Made by a program: the position numbers and the translations under genes. Under the pieces are notes generated by a model, which worked only from the letters and a program-made list of their open reading frames with translations, had not been told where the DNA came from and searched no databases. 64,000 bases of DNA from an uncultured Clostridia bacterium (GTDB lineage Bacteria > Bacillota > Clostridia > Oscillospirales > Ruminococcaceae): positions 1 through 64,000 of the forward strand of contig CAMMMX010000017.1 of the NCBI GenBank assembly GCA_946498095.1, in the 5' to 3' direction. Positions 32,596 to 41,968 of this stretch are shown here, piece after piece (the first letter of the stretch is position 1; each line of letters begins with the position of its first letter).

Positions 32596-33774
32596 TTGAG
32601 TTTATTGCCAACGGAAACGCTCCGGTTTAATTTCGGGCTGGAGTTGCAATTAAGTCGAGGATTCAAAATTGGTGACTTCACCATTTATTTTTACGGGCTG
32701 ATCATTGCGTTGGGTTTTTTGCTGGCGTTTATCTACGGGATGAAGCGGTGCAAAAAATTCGGCATCGATCCCGATCGCTTGATCGACTGTGTCATCGGCG
32801 GAATTATCGGTGGTGTTCTTGGTGCCCGCCTTTATTTCGTCGCTTTTAGTTGGGACTACTATAGCCAGCATTTGGATGAGATTTTTTCCATCCGGGAAGG
32901 CGGAATGGCCATTTACGGTGGGATTATCGGTGCTTTGCTGGTAGGATTGCTGGTGGCCAAAATCCGTAAGGTGCGCATTGCACCGCTGCTTGATATTGCT
33001 GGTATCGGCTTTTTAATCGGTCAAGGGATCGGGCGTTGGGCGAATTTTGTCAACATTGAGGCCTTTGGCTCGAATACCAACCTGCCGTGGGGAATGACTA
33101 GCCCAGCTATTACGGAGTATCTGACCGACCATTTTGAGGAATTGACCCAGAACGGCATGTCGATATCCGTCTCCGATCCGGTGCATCCATGTTTTCTGTA
33201 TGAGTCGCTGTGGTGCCTGTTAGGTGCGCTGGTGCTGCATATCTTGAGCAAGAAGCGCCGTTTTGATGGTGAGGTATTTCTGCTGTATATCGGCTGGTAT
33301 GGCCTTGGCCGGGCGTTAATTGAGGGGTTGCGTACCGATAGCTTGATGCTGGGGCAAATCCGAATTTCCCAGCTGGTAGCAATCGTCTGCGTAATCTTAT
33401 CAATCCTGCTGGTATTTATCCTGCGGGCGCGCGCCAAACGGAATGAGGCGGTTCTGTATGTGGATACCGAGGAATCCAAGATGCGGATCGCCAAATCGGA
33501 AGAGGTGCGCAGGGAGCGTAAAGCGGATGATGCACTGACACAAGAGGAGCATATTATGGACGATGCATCGATGCAGGAGTTGGACGCCCTTGCTGCGGAG
33601 ATGTCTGAAACGGGCGAGAAGGGGAGTGAACCCTCTACGACCGCTTCCCCCCGCGTCGAGGTACCTTCCGCCGATTCCGCTGTCTATTCGGGAGAAATTG
33701 CTGGCAGCGAGGAGCATGGGCAGGCGGAAGAGCAAGAGCAGGATGCATCTGACGAGGCGGAAAAGAAGGAATGA
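32596..33774 (+). CDS. lgt: Prolipoprotein diacylglyceryl transferase with long acidic tail
   Basis: A 392-residue membrane enzyme that attaches diacylglycerol to the lipobox Cys of prelipoproteins. Seven membrane helices occupy residues 1 to about 280. The signature region GQGIGRWANFVNIEAFGSNT and the essential block GGMAIYGGIIGALLVG are present. The last 110 residues (from about RAKRNEAVLYVDTEESK) form a charged, acidic, disordered tail that most Lgt proteins lack. The start is TTG at 32596 with GAAGGGG upstream. It lies about 90 bases after yfmH. Confidence 0.92.
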   Translation: MSLLPTETLRFNFGLELQLSRGFKIGDFTIYFYGLIIALGFLLAFIYGMKRCKKFGIDPDRLIDCVIGGIIGGVLGARLYFVAFSWDYYSQHLDEIFSIREGGMAIYGGIIGALLVGLLVAKIRKVRIAPLLDIAGIGFLIGQGIGRWANFVNIEAFGSNTNLPWGMTSPAITEYLTDHFEELTQNGMSISVSDPVHPCFLYESLWCLLGALVLHILSKKRRFDGEVFLLYIGWYGLGRALIEGLRTDSLMLGQIRISQLVAIVCVILSILLVFILRARAKRNEAVLYVDTEESKMRIAKSEEVRRERKADDALTQEEHIMDDASMQELDALAAEMSETGEKGSEPSTTASPRVEVPSADSAVYSGEIAGSEEHGQAEEQEQDASDEAEKKE

Positions 33775-33959
33775 TTATGTCAATGGTAGAAATAGGTTGA
33801 CATTTGTTCGAAAATATGGGATGATATTTGAGGCATGTTTGAGGTCTTGAAAGTCTTATGTAGATACACTGGCCGGTAGAAAAGAAGATACAATGACAAT
33901 GGATGCCGGGTGGATAGACTGAAGAGCTTCGGACTAACACAACAGAAAGAAGGAAATCT

Positions 33960-34814
33960 ATGTCGCAGATAATTGACGGGAAAGCCGTATCGGTCAAAAT
34001 AAAAAACGACTTGGCCGTGGAGGTCGCGTCGTTGCGGGAATCCGGTGTGAAACCGGGATTGGCAGTGATTATCGTCGGAAACAATCCTGCTTCGCGTGTC
34101 TACGTCAACAACAAGAAAAAGGCTTGCGAAGAGATTGGGATCTACTCGGAGGAGTATGCGCTGAATGCGGAAACTTCCCAAGAAGAGCTGATTAATTTGG
34201 TGGAGCATCTGAACGTGGACGATAAAATCAACGGTATTCTCGTACAGTTGCCGTTGCCGGAGCATATTGACGAAAATGCCGTTATCCAAGCGATCTCGCC
34301 ATTGAAGGATGTGGATGCTTTCCATGTGCAGAACGTCGGGCATATCATGATCGGCGATTTTGAGTTTTTGCCCTGCACCCCATCGGGGGTGATGGAGTTA
34401 ATCCATTCGACTGGGATTGAGGTGGAAGGAAAAAACTGCGTCGTAATCGGCCGCAGCAATATCGTTGGAAAACCGATGGCGATGCTTTTGCTGCATGAGA
34501 ACGGTACGGTGACGATCTGCCATTCCCGCACCAAAAACCTGGCGCAGATTACCGCTGGAGCGGACATTCTTGTCGCAGCGGTCGGACGTGCGAAATTTGT
34601 TACTGCGGACATGGTCAAAGAAGGCGCAGTTGTGATTGACGTCGGTATGAACCGTGATGAGAACGGCAAGCTCTGCGGCGATGTCGACTTCGAGGCAGTC
34701 AAGGATAAGGCGAGCTTCATCACGCCGGTGCCGGGAGGAGTCGGACCGATGACGATCGCCACTCTGATGAAAAATACCGTAAAAGCGGCAAAAATCCAAA
34801 ACCATATGGAGTAA
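33960..34814 (+). CDS. folD: Bifunctional methylenetetrahydrofolate dehydrogenase/cyclohydrolase
   Basis: A 284-residue enzyme catalysing the NADP-dependent dehydrogenase and cyclohydrolase steps between methylene- and formyl-tetrahydrofolate. Visible signatures are [14 protein letters not shown] with the catalytic Lys, [15 protein letters not shown] for the Rossmann fold, and [26 protein letters not shown] lies before the ATG. It has its own terminator, which overlaps the promoter of rplU. Complete and typical in length. Confidence 0.97.
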   Translation: MSQIIDGKAVSVKIKNDLAVEVASLRESGVKPGLAVIIVGNNPASRVYVNNKKKACEEIGIYSEEYALNAETSQEELINLVEHLNVDDKINGILVQLPLPEHIDENAVIQAISPLKDVDAFHVQNVGHIMIGDFEFLPCTPSGVMELIHSTGIEVEGKNCVVIGRSNIVGKPMAMLLLHENGTVTICHSRTKNLAQITAGADILVAAVGRAKFVTADMVKEGAVVIDVGMNRDENGKLCGDVDFEAVKDKASFITPVPGGVGPMTIATLMKNTVKAAKIQNHME

Positions 34815-34820
34815 ATCCGT

Positions 34821-34847
34821 GCGGGGCAGCTTGACAGGTTGTCCCGC
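34821..34847 (+). terminator. folD terminator overlapping the rplU promoter
   Basis: A stem GCGGGGCA with TGTCCCGC (one mismatch) lies just after folD. Its right arm overlaps the spacer of the rplU promoter, so folD transcription ends inside the region where rplU transcription begins. Confidence 0.5.
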
Positions 34848-34859
34848 TTGTGTTATAAT
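34831..34859 (+). promoter_or_regulatory. Consensus promoter of the rplU-prp-rpmA operon
   Basis: TTGACA and TATAAT, both perfect, are separated by 17 bases. This is the strongest promoter in the window. It lies 88 bases upstream of rplU, leaving an untranslated leader of the size used by L21 leader RNAs. Confidence 0.85.
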
Positions 34860-34865
34860 ATCAGT

Positions 34866-34946
34866 TGCCGCATATGTCTGGGAATAAGAGGATGCCGGTC
34901 ATCCCCCCTTGCGTAGCGAGATTGTAGAAAGAGGCAGGTGCCTAAC
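34866..34946 (+). ncRNA. Possible L21 leader RNA
   Basis: The transcribed leader between the consensus promoter and rplU is about 80 bases and contains pairing segments such as GATGCCGG. In Firmicutes a structured leader here binds L21 for autoregulation. I did not fold it, so the match is by position and length only. Confidence 0.35.
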
Positions 34947-35258
34947 ATGTACGCAGTGATTGAAACGGGCGGAAAGCAGTACCGTGTCAGTGAAGGCGAT
35001 GTCGTTTTCATTGAAAAGCTGAACGCTGAGGCAGAGCAATCCATCAGCTTTGACAAGATTGTCGCAGTTGGAAAGGACGACTCCACCGAGATCGGTACAC
35101 CTTATGTCAACGGTGCAAAAGTATCCGCAACTGTACTGAAGAACGGAAAAGCGAAAAAGGTAGTCGTTTTCACTTACAAAGCGAAGAAGGGCTATAAGCG
35201 CAAGAAAGGTCACAGACAGCCGTATACGCAGGTTCGGATCGACTCCATCCAGGCGTAA
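34947..35258 (+). CDS. rplU: 50S ribosomal protein L21
   Basis: A 103-residue ribosomal protein starting [18 protein letters not shown], the classical L21 start. The motif [20 protein letters not shown] at the C-terminus is the L21 signature. The ATG at 34947 is chosen over a GTG three codons upstream because it matches the family and has an AGGTG site at the proper distance. It is the first gene of the conserved Firmicute rplU-prp-rpmA operon. Confidence 0.97.
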   Translation: MYAVIETGGKQYRVSEGDVVFIEKLNAEAEQSISFDKIVAVGKDDSTEIGTPYVNGAKVSATVLKNGKAKKVVVFTYKAKKGYKRKKGHRQPYTQVRIDSIQA

Positions 35259-35261
35259 ACG

Positions 35262-35585
35262 ATGATTCGGGCCGTCTTTTACCTCGACCACGTTGCTTTG
35301 GCCGGATTTCGGGTAGCCGGACATGCCGGTTATGCCGACGCTGGGCAGGATATTGTGTGTGCGAGTGTATCGTCAGCGGTGATGCTGGCGGCGAATCTTG
35401 TGACGGAGTGGTATCATATTAATGCGCGTGTCACGCAGCAAGGCGACAGAATCGAGTTGCAGTTGCCGGGTCCCGACTATGACAGTAACGGCGTTATCGT
35501 CTTACGGGGGCTTCACCAGCATTTGCAGGAGCTGTCGCAGCAGTTTCCCGATTGTTTGAAAATAGTCGTTTCGGAGGTGTCATGA
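35262..35585 (+). CDS. prp: Ribosomal-processing cysteine protease Prp
   Basis: A 107-residue protease that removes the N-terminal extension of ribosomal protein L27 in Firmicutes. The catalytic pair is in place: His21 in [18 protein letters not shown] and Cys33. Length and spacing match the family. The gene sits 3 bases after rplU and 1 base before rpmA, its substrate gene, so expression is coupled. Confidence 0.95.
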   Translation: MIRAVFYLDHVALAGFRVAGHAGYADAGQDIVCASVSSAVMLAANLVTEWYHINARVTQQGDRIELQLPGPDYDSNGVIVLRGLHQHLQELSQQFPDCLKIVVSEVS

Positions 35586-35586
35586 A

Positions 35587-35865
35587 ATGTTAAGAATATC
35601 GATGCAGTTTTTCGCGCATAAGAAGGGCGTAGGTTCCACCAAGAACGGACGCGATTCCGAGTCTAAGCGTCTGGGTGTTAAGCGCGCCGACGGACAGTTT
35701 GTTCTGGCGGGGAATGTCCTGGTCAGACAGCGCGGTACCCATATTCATCCGGGTGAGAATGTAGGACGCGGCAGCGACGATACGCTGTTTGCGCTGATCG
35801 ACGGTAAGGTTAAGTTTGAAAGACTTGGTAAGGACCGTAAAAAAGTCAGCATTTACGCGGAATAA
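35587..35865 (+). CDS. rpmA: 50S ribosomal protein L27 with cleavable N-terminus
   Basis: A 92-residue L27. The first nine residues MLRISMQFF precede [17 protein letters not shown], which is the site Prp cleaves, leaving mature L27 beginning AHKKG. The mature N-terminus reaches the peptidyl-transferase centre. Its protease gene is directly upstream. The terminator at 35891-35928 ends the operon. Confidence 0.97.
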   Translation: MLRISMQFFAHKKGVGSTKNGRDSESKRLGVKRADGQFVLAGNVLVRQRGTHIHPGENVGRGSDDTLFALIDGKVKFERLGKDRKKVSIYAE

Positions 35866-35890
35866 AGTTCTGTGCTATGCAGGAAAAAAG

Positions 35891-35928
35891 GCCATCCAAT
35901 GGAGAAACCTCCTTGGATGGCTTTTTTT
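35891..35928 (+). terminator. Terminator of the rplU-prp-rpmA operon
   Basis: A perfect 9-bp stem (GCCATCCAA with TTGGATGGC) with a 13-base loop is followed by seven T residues. A textbook Rho-independent terminator 25 bases after rpmA. Confidence 0.95.
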
Positions 35929-36231
35929 CCTGATTCCGCAAACACCGGATCTGCATCAGGGGAGATCTTTGGCTTTCTGACATCAGGCGTAACGGAACCT
36001 GTGCGAGGTCATTTACAGACAGCAAAGCGTGGAAGCCTCATAACCTTGTTGACGCCTTTTTTATACCGACTTTCAACTTCGCTGGGATGATCCTTGCTTG
36101 GTACCGTGTCTGTGTCTACGCAGCTTTTCATGACTTCGAGAAAGGAGACGGCAAAAAACACCGGCTGTTTCGCCGGTGTTTTCTTCCTTGTTTGTATTTA
36201 TTATAGCATAAAACGGTAAAAAAAACAAGGC
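35929..36231. other. Intergenic stretch with a second hairpin
   Basis: No coding region was seen. The region includes an 11-bp hairpin at 36155-36182 and ends at the promoter of the HelD-like gene. Confidence 0.5.
36155..36182. terminator. Bidirectional terminator-like hairpin before the helicase gene
   Basis: AAAACACCGGC and GCCGGTGTTTT form a perfect 11-bp stem around a 6-base loop, with T runs on both strands. It separates the ribosomal-protein operon from the helicase gene. Confidence 0.75.
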
Positions 36232-36259
36232 TTGTAATTCCGTCTGGAAATGCTATAAT
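36232..36259 (+). promoter_or_regulatory. Promoter of the HelD-like gene
   Basis: TTGTAA and TATAAT with a 16-base spacer lie 56 bases upstream of the ATG at 36316. The promoter is intact although the gene is not. Confidence 0.6.
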
Positions 36260-36315
36260 AATAAGCATTCCCATTTGACAGTAAACAGGATCGCTTGATA
36301 AGGGAGGGCGTTCGG

Positions 36316-38672
36316 ATGACACAGGAAAATCAGGATACACGTCGGGAAGAAGAAGCGTATTTGCAGTCCACGCTTCTGCTGATTCAGCGCAAGTTAAAGG
36401 AGGAAGGTGAAAAGATCGGTATGAGTCGCCAGGACATGATACGTAGCCGACGCGAGCAGTGGGAAAACACATCTCATACCTGGAGCGACTGGGGGAAACT
36501 GGTCGATTTCAACGCGACGTTGGATGAGGACAGGCAAAATGCGCGGAATATGTGTCTTCAACACGGAAAGCCCAGCAATATATCCGGATGTTGGATACAC
36601 CATATTTTGCCCGTGTTGATTTAACAGTGCCCGGCTCCAAGCCGCAGGCACTGTATATCGGGCTTGGGAACCTCATGGATGAGAAAGCGTTTCAGATTGA
36701 TGTTCATGATTGGCGCGCGCCAGTCTCCAGCATTTTTTACCGTTATGAAACGGGGCCGGTCTCTTATCAATCGCCTTCTGGAGAGATTCATAGAGAAGTA
36801 ACCTTGAAGAGGCAATTTGAAATCAGGCATGGCCAACTGGAATATTTTTTTGACAGTGGCGTCAACATTACCGATGATATTCTGCGCAAACCCCTGTCGC
36901 AAAACACCTCTCAGCAGATGCGAACGATTGTAGAAACGATACAACGAGAGCAAGACGTGATCATACGCGACGTAGACAGCAGCCTGGTGATTGTACAAGG
37001 GGTCGCCGGAAGCGGAAAGACTTCGGTGGCCTTGCATCGTGTCGCCTATCTGATGTACCAGGGGCTCCAAGGTAGCTTAAAGCGTAATGAAGTCGTATTG
37101 ATATCTCCCAGTAACCTTTTTGCAGGATATATCAGCAATGTCCTTTCGGAGCTCGGTGAGGAACAGATTGACACCTTGACCTTTGAAGACCTGTTTCACA
37201 AGGTTTGTCGCAACGAGATTGCCATTCAGAGCAAAAACGAGCGTATGGAGGATTTGGTTTCCGCACCATCAGAAGAGTATAGGCTTTTGCTTAAGGATTG
37301 CATACGGTTCCAGCTCTCTGCGGTATTTTGTACGATTTTGGACCGGTTACTGCGCTATACGGAACGTCATTTGGTCCCTTTTCAAGATATATGGTTTGGC
37401 GGCGTTTGCATTGCCGATCGTGCGACTCTAAAGGAACGCGTCCTGCGGACGCAGCAGCGCGGCATTCCTTTGCAGAGCCGGTTGAAGCAACTGGAAACCT
37501 GGATAATGGAGCGAACGCATGCCATTGCCAAGGAACGCCTCCAGCAAATTGAACGGATTGTCAAGGAGGGGCGGCGTCACCCATTTGAGGTTAAGCAGTT
37601 TAGCCGCTATTTGTCTACGAAAATGAATGCGCGGTTGCTCAGCCAGATACGGACATTTACGAACTTAGATACATTGGCATTGTACCGGCGTCTGTTGTCT
37701 GATCGGTAGCTGTTTCATAAACTGAGCCAGGGACTTGCGCTTCCGGATAACATAGATGCCATTTTGAATTTTTGCGCGGAAAAGCTGCGCGCGCCTGTCC
37801 TGGCGTTTGAGGATGCATCAGCGTATTTCTATTTGTATCTGCGGGCGGCAGGCTACAATAAGCTATCAGACGTCAAACAGGTGGTTGTGGACGAGGCACA
37901 GGACTATGATCCCTTGCATTATGAAATTTTGGGACTGCTTTTTCCGAATGCAAAATATACCGTGCTCGGCGACGTCAACCAGAGCATCGAAAAACAAGCA
38001 GACGTCTCACTCTACGACGAGGTGGAACGGATCTTGCATAAAAAGCGGACGACGAAAGTCTTTCTGACGAAAAGTTTCCGTTGTTCCTATGAAATTAACG
38101 CTTTTAGCGCTCATATCCTGGGGCAAGAGTTAGAAATAGAGAGTTTCGACCGCCATGAGTCCGCGCCGCTTGTGGTACGCAAGGAAAGCACGCGTCAGCT
38201 GGACGACGCCGTCGTACAGGAGATACAGCGCTGTATGACTTCTGGGCTGGAGTCGGCAGCGGTTGTTTGTAAAAACATGAGGCAGGCAAGAAAACTGTAC
38301 GAGGGGATCGGACAACGCCTTGGCGCACGCTTGCTGGATGAAACAGCGGACGCAGTGATGTCCGGTATCGTTATCGCCCCGGTGTATATGGTCAAGGGGC
38401 TGGAATTTGACGCTGTAGTAGTTTACGAGGCCGGGGCACAGTCGTACAGCAGTGAAGACGATCGGAAGCTGTTATACGTTGCCTGTACCCGCGCGCTGCA
38501 CCGCCTGTCAGTTTTCTATACCGGTGACCCAAGCCCGTTCCTTCCTAAATCCGTTTTCGTCGTTGGAATCCATGCTATGGATTCCAACGACTGGTACGGC
38601 CCGTTGTGCTATTGGCATGCATTCAGTAGAGAATGTTTGCGCATAAGAAAAAGAGAATCGGCCGCCAAGTAA
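36316..38672 (+). pseudogene. HelD-type UvrD-like helicase gene, frameshifted and with a stop
   Basis: This encodes a superfamily-1 helicase of the HelD type, which recycles RNA polymerase. Reading across frames gives a coiled-coil N-terminus (EEEAYLQSTLLLIQRKLKEE), the Walker A VAGSGKTSVALHRVAYLMY, the Walker B-like VVVDEAQDYDPLHYEILG and motif IV-VI segments (TKSFRCSYEINAF, LYVACTRALHRLSVFYTG). Two lesions are visible. The first is a frameshift at about 36549-36553, where the downstream frame SSTRKAQQYIRMLD continues the domain. The second is an in-frame TAG at 37707-37709. About 785 codons would be needed. Either the gene is dead, or the two lesions are sequencing errors. Confidence 0.85.
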
Positions 38673-38697
38673 CGCGTTACTTGGCAGCTGATTCTCT
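38652..38697. terminator. Shared terminator between convergent helicase and transporter genes
   Basis: A 22-bp stem with two imperfect pairs (arms 38652-38673 and 38676-38697), partly inside the last codons of the helicase gene, is followed by a T run on the plus strand and an A-rich run upstream that gives a T run on the minus strand. It fits a bidirectional terminator for two convergent transcripts. Confidence 0.75.
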
Positions 38698-38716
38698 TTC
38701 TTGCAAAGGAAAAGTT

Positions 38717-40093
38717 TTAGATGGAAATGATGTTCGCCGCATCCAGGATTTGCCCAACGAGGATGAAGAGAAGAAGGAGCGGCGCAATCCATTTGATCAT
38801 CACACGATGCAGCCGTTCACGGCGGAATTCGCCGGATAGGCGTACCTCTTCCGCGATTGTTTTCGTACCAACGACATGCCCAATCAAAATACAGGTCAGA
38901 AAAGCGACGATTGGCATCATGACCGAGTTCGTAATAAAATCAAAAAAGTCCAAAAATTTCATACCGAGCAGTTCGACAGCACCCAAAGGCCCATATCCCA
39001 GGCAAGATAAAGTACCAAAAGCCATGATACCTGCCGTGACAATCAAAGTAGTAAATTTACGTCCCCAATGCAACTTATCCTGAATAATAGAGACGACAGT
39101 TTCCATTAAGGAAATGGAGGAAGTCAAAGCGGCGAAAAGCACCAAGAGGAAAAAAAGTGCACCGACGATATTGCCAAACGCCATCTCGCCGAAGACGCGC
39201 GGCAATGTAATAAACATCAGTCCCGGGCCGGCGTTGATTTGGCTGGGATCCCCTCCGTTAAAGGCGACAACAGGAGGGATAATCATAAGGCCCGCAATCA
39301 GGGCAATAGCGAGGTCGAAGAATTCAATCTGACGTACGGATTTCTCCATATTGTCATCCTTTTTCATGTAAGACCCATAGGTGATCATGATGCCCATGGC
39401 AAGCGACATGGAATAAAAAAGCTGTCCCACCGCTCCTAACAGGGTAGACGTAGAGAATTTGGACAGATCCGGCATCAGGTAATATTTCAACCCTGCCATA
39501 GCGCCATCCATGGTCAGCGCGAAAATCGCGATCACAATTGACAGAATGACGAGCATCGGCATCATAATTTTGCTGACTTTTTCAATCCCTTTTTCCACAC
39601 CAAAGAGAACTATCACTGCGGTTAGCAAAACGAATAGGATAAACCATATCATTGGGTTGGCCGAAACGCTGCTGCCCGAAGCCGCAATAAAATTGTTGAA
39701 AAAGTTTTCGGAGTTGGCTGCGATTGCTGTCCCACCTCCGCTGGAAAAGGAAACCAGGTACTTGATGACCCAGCCACCGATGACACAGTAATATGGTACA
39801 ATGATAACCGGAACCAGCGCAGCTAACCAACCCAAAAAAGAAAAGCGTTTGTCCAGCTTTTTGTAGGCCTCAACGCAAGACATTCCTGTCTTACGGCCAA
39901 TAGCAATCTCAGTTATAAGCAGAGCAAAACCAAAAGTAACAGACAAAATAATGTAAACAAGCAAAAAGATACCGCCGCCATATTTCGCCGCCAGATAAGG
40001 AAAACGCCATAGATTTCCCAGACCTACCGCCGATCCGGCAGCCGCCAATACAAATCCTATTCTGCCTGTAAAGCTGCTTCTTTGATTCGTCAT
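38717..40093 (-). CDS. Neurotransmitter:sodium symporter (NSS/SNF) family transporter
   Basis: A 458-residue membrane transporter with 11-12 helices. The N-terminus reads SSFTGRIGFVLAAAGSAVGL and GNLWRFPYLAAKYGGGIFLL, which is the unwound helix 1 and the Na+/substrate-binding region of NSS proteins such as LeuT. These import amino acids or related solutes using Na+. Substrate is unknown. GAAAGGATGAC lies upstream. It converges with the helicase gene and shares its terminator. Confidence 0.93.
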   Translation of the reverse strand: MTNQRSSFTGRIGFVLAAAGSAVGLGNLWRFPYLAAKYGGGIFLLVYIILSVTFGFALLITEIAIGRKTGMSCVEAYKKLDKRFSFLGWLAALVPVIIVPYYCVIGGWVIKYLVSFSSGGGTAIAANSENFFNNFIAASGSSVSANPMIWFILFVLLTAVIVLFGVEKGIEKVSKIMMPMLVILSIVIAIFALTMDGAMAGLKYYLMPDLSKFSTSTLLGAVGQLFYSMSLAMGIMITYGSYMKKDDNMEKSVRQIEFFDLAIALIAGLMIIPPVVAFNGGDPSQINAGPGLMFITLPRVFGEMAFGNIVGALFFLLVLFAALTSSISLMETVVSIIQDKLHWGRKFTTLIVTAGIMAFGTLSCLGYGPLGAVELLGMKFLDFFDFITNSVMMPIVAFLTCILIGHVVGTKTIAEEVRLSGEFRRERLHRVMIKWIAPLLLLFILVGQILDAANIISI

Positions 40094-40222
40094 AAAAATG
40101 TCATCCTTTCACCGCTCTGCTTGGTCAACAGTGATCAGGCAGAGATCCCCTCGTGATTGTGATGTGTCCCCATATGATGGAGGATACAAAAATGATTGGA
40201 TACCTATTACCTCTGTAGGAAC

Positions 40223-41428
40223 TTATAACAGAAACGTATTCATGAGCGTATGACCTAGCTCAACGTATACACCGGTCTCCTTTGCCGACATCTCGCAGAA
40301 GCAGCTAACACCCTTGACAGGTGCAGATTTCTGATAAATCAGATACGGAACCGGATCGCTAGTGTGCGTTTTCAGTGCCAGCGGTGTCGGGTGGTCAGGT
40401 AAGATAAGGATACGATAATCATCGTAGGCTTCGAGCCCGTCCAGTAGAGGACGCAGAATACGGTCGTCGATGTATTCGATTGATTTGACCTTATTGTCGA
40501 TTTCAAAGCGGTGCCCGCATTCGTCCGGCGCTTCGACATGGATATAAACAAAATCAGAGCCATCATTCAGCGCATCGAGCGCGGCCTGCATCTTACCTTC
40601 AAAATTGGTGTCGATGTAGCCTGTTGTTCCAGGAACTTCTCGAACATCCATTTTTGCTAGCTTGCCGATGCCCTTGATCAAATCGACAGCGGAGATAACA
40701 GTGCCCTTGACGCCGAACTTCTCAGTAAACGGTGTTAAAGGCTTAGCGACGCCTTCTCCCCACAGCCAGATGCTGTTGGCGGGTCGCAGCCCCTTGGCGA
40801 CACGCGCCTGGTTGACAGGGTGATCCTTTAACAATTCATAGCTTTTTTTCATCATATCGATGAGCGGTACGGCATTTGTGCTGTCAGATAGGTAAGGGGT
40901 GATCACTTTTCCAGTAATGTCGTGCGGTGGCGTTAAAGTACCGACGTCGCAGGTACCGTGCGACCAGATGAGGCAGTGGCGGTAGCTGACGCCCGGATAG
41001 AAACGAAAGGTTTCATTGCCAAACGCTTCCTGGACAGAAGAAATAATCTCCGCTGCTTCCTCGCTAGAGATGTCTCCGGCACAGTAATCGATGATGGTCT
41101 TTTCGGCGTATGGTTCGTCTTCGGACAGCGTCACTAGGTTGCAGCGCAGCGAAACGTCGGTCGGCTTCATATCGACGCCGATGCTGGCTGCCTCCAGAGG
41201 GGAACGTCCCGCGTAATAAAAGTCAGGATCATAGCCCATCACCGACAGGTTAGCAACGTCGCTGCCCGGTTTCAGGTGGGGGGCGACTGTCCGTACAAGT
41301 CCGACCCGCGCTTTCTGCGCCAGCGCGTCCATATAGGGCTTATATGCCACCTGCATGGGTGTTTTACCGCCTAATGCGTCCAACGGGTAGTCCGCCATTC
41401 CGTCGCATAGGAGAACGATATATTTCAT
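40223..41428 (-). CDS. apgM: Cofactor-independent phosphoglycerate mutase, archaeal (ApgM) type
   Basis: A 401-residue alkaline-phosphatase-superfamily mutase converting 3- to 2-phosphoglycerate. It starts MKYIVLLCDGMADYPLDALG with the metal-binding Asp. The phosphoryl-carrying Ser56 is in PGSDVANLSVMGYDP, and the later metal sites are in HVEAPDECGH and LPDHPTPL. AAAGGACGT lies upstream of the chosen ATG. The family is shared by archaea and some Clostridia and Thermotogae and can also act on phosphonopyruvate-like substrates. Confidence 0.9.
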   Translation of the reverse strand: MKYIVLLCDGMADYPLDALGGKTPMQVAYKPYMDALAQKARVGLVRTVAPHLKPGSDVANLSVMGYDPDFYYAGRSPLEAASIGVDMKPTDVSLRCNLVTLSEDEPYAEKTIIDYCAGDISSEEAAEIISSVQEAFGNETFRFYPGVSYRHCLIWSHGTCDVGTLTPPHDITGKVITPYLSDSTNAVPLIDMMKKSYELLKDHPVNQARVAKGLRPANSIWLWGEGVAKPLTPFTEKFGVKGTVISAVDLIKGIGKLAKMDVREVPGTTGYIDTNFEGKMQAALDALNDGSDFVYIHVEAPDECGHRFEIDNKVKSIEYIDDRILRPLLDGLEAYDDYRILILPDHPTPLALKTHTSDPVPYLIYQKSAPVKGVSCFCEMSAKETGVYVELGHTLMNTFLL

Positions 41429-41968
41429 GGTATCTGACGTCCTTTCAACGCCACGGCATGCGAAACGGAAAGCGTTGCCCATACGGCGGACACTTCCCGT
41501 TACGATACTGCGGCCATGCAAAATATTCCTTGACATTATACCACAAAACCTGAGCGATGGCAATCTGAAATTGATGATTCCACTTTTCTACGCTTATGGG
41601 TGGCTGAAACGGCAATCCGTGCTTGTAGGTCCGTGATTCGTTCCATCCAAGACGATGCGAAAGATGGAACAAATAAAAATGGCTTCCATCTATAGTGATA
41701 CCGAACGTTTCCTTACATTCTCAGACAGCAGCCTACATTGTTGTTTCATTTTCATTGGGTACGGCCGCTTCCAGCGAAGTCCCACATACTGTCTTGATAA
41801 CCTGTATATGTCTTGACCGCAGCAAAATCTGTGTTTGTATAAAGATTGAAAATGTTCTCCTAAAATACTACCTCATCGAAATACATGGGATTCACCTTAA
41901 CAGAAAGAATATCTCCACAAAAAAGGTGTGTATGGAGTACTCCATACACACCTTTTACAGCAGATATT
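41429..41968. other. Intergenic region between apgM and the GH2 gene
   Basis: About 540 bases without a supported gene. It holds the terminator of the GH2 gene at 41921-41956 and must contain the apgM promoter near 41440-41600, although no clear consensus pair was found on the minus strand. Confidence 0.5.
41921..41956. terminator. Perfect 18-bp palindromic terminator after the GH2 gene
   Basis: AAAAGGTGTGTATGGAGT and ACTCCATACACACCTTTT form a perfect palindrome. On the minus strand it is 12 bases downstream of the GH2 stop, with a T run inside the outer stem and again just beyond it. Confidence 0.85.

Noticed and set aside
35872..36090. 72-codon plus-strand frame after rpmA
   Set aside because: It runs through the rpmA terminator and has no ribosome-binding site or family match.
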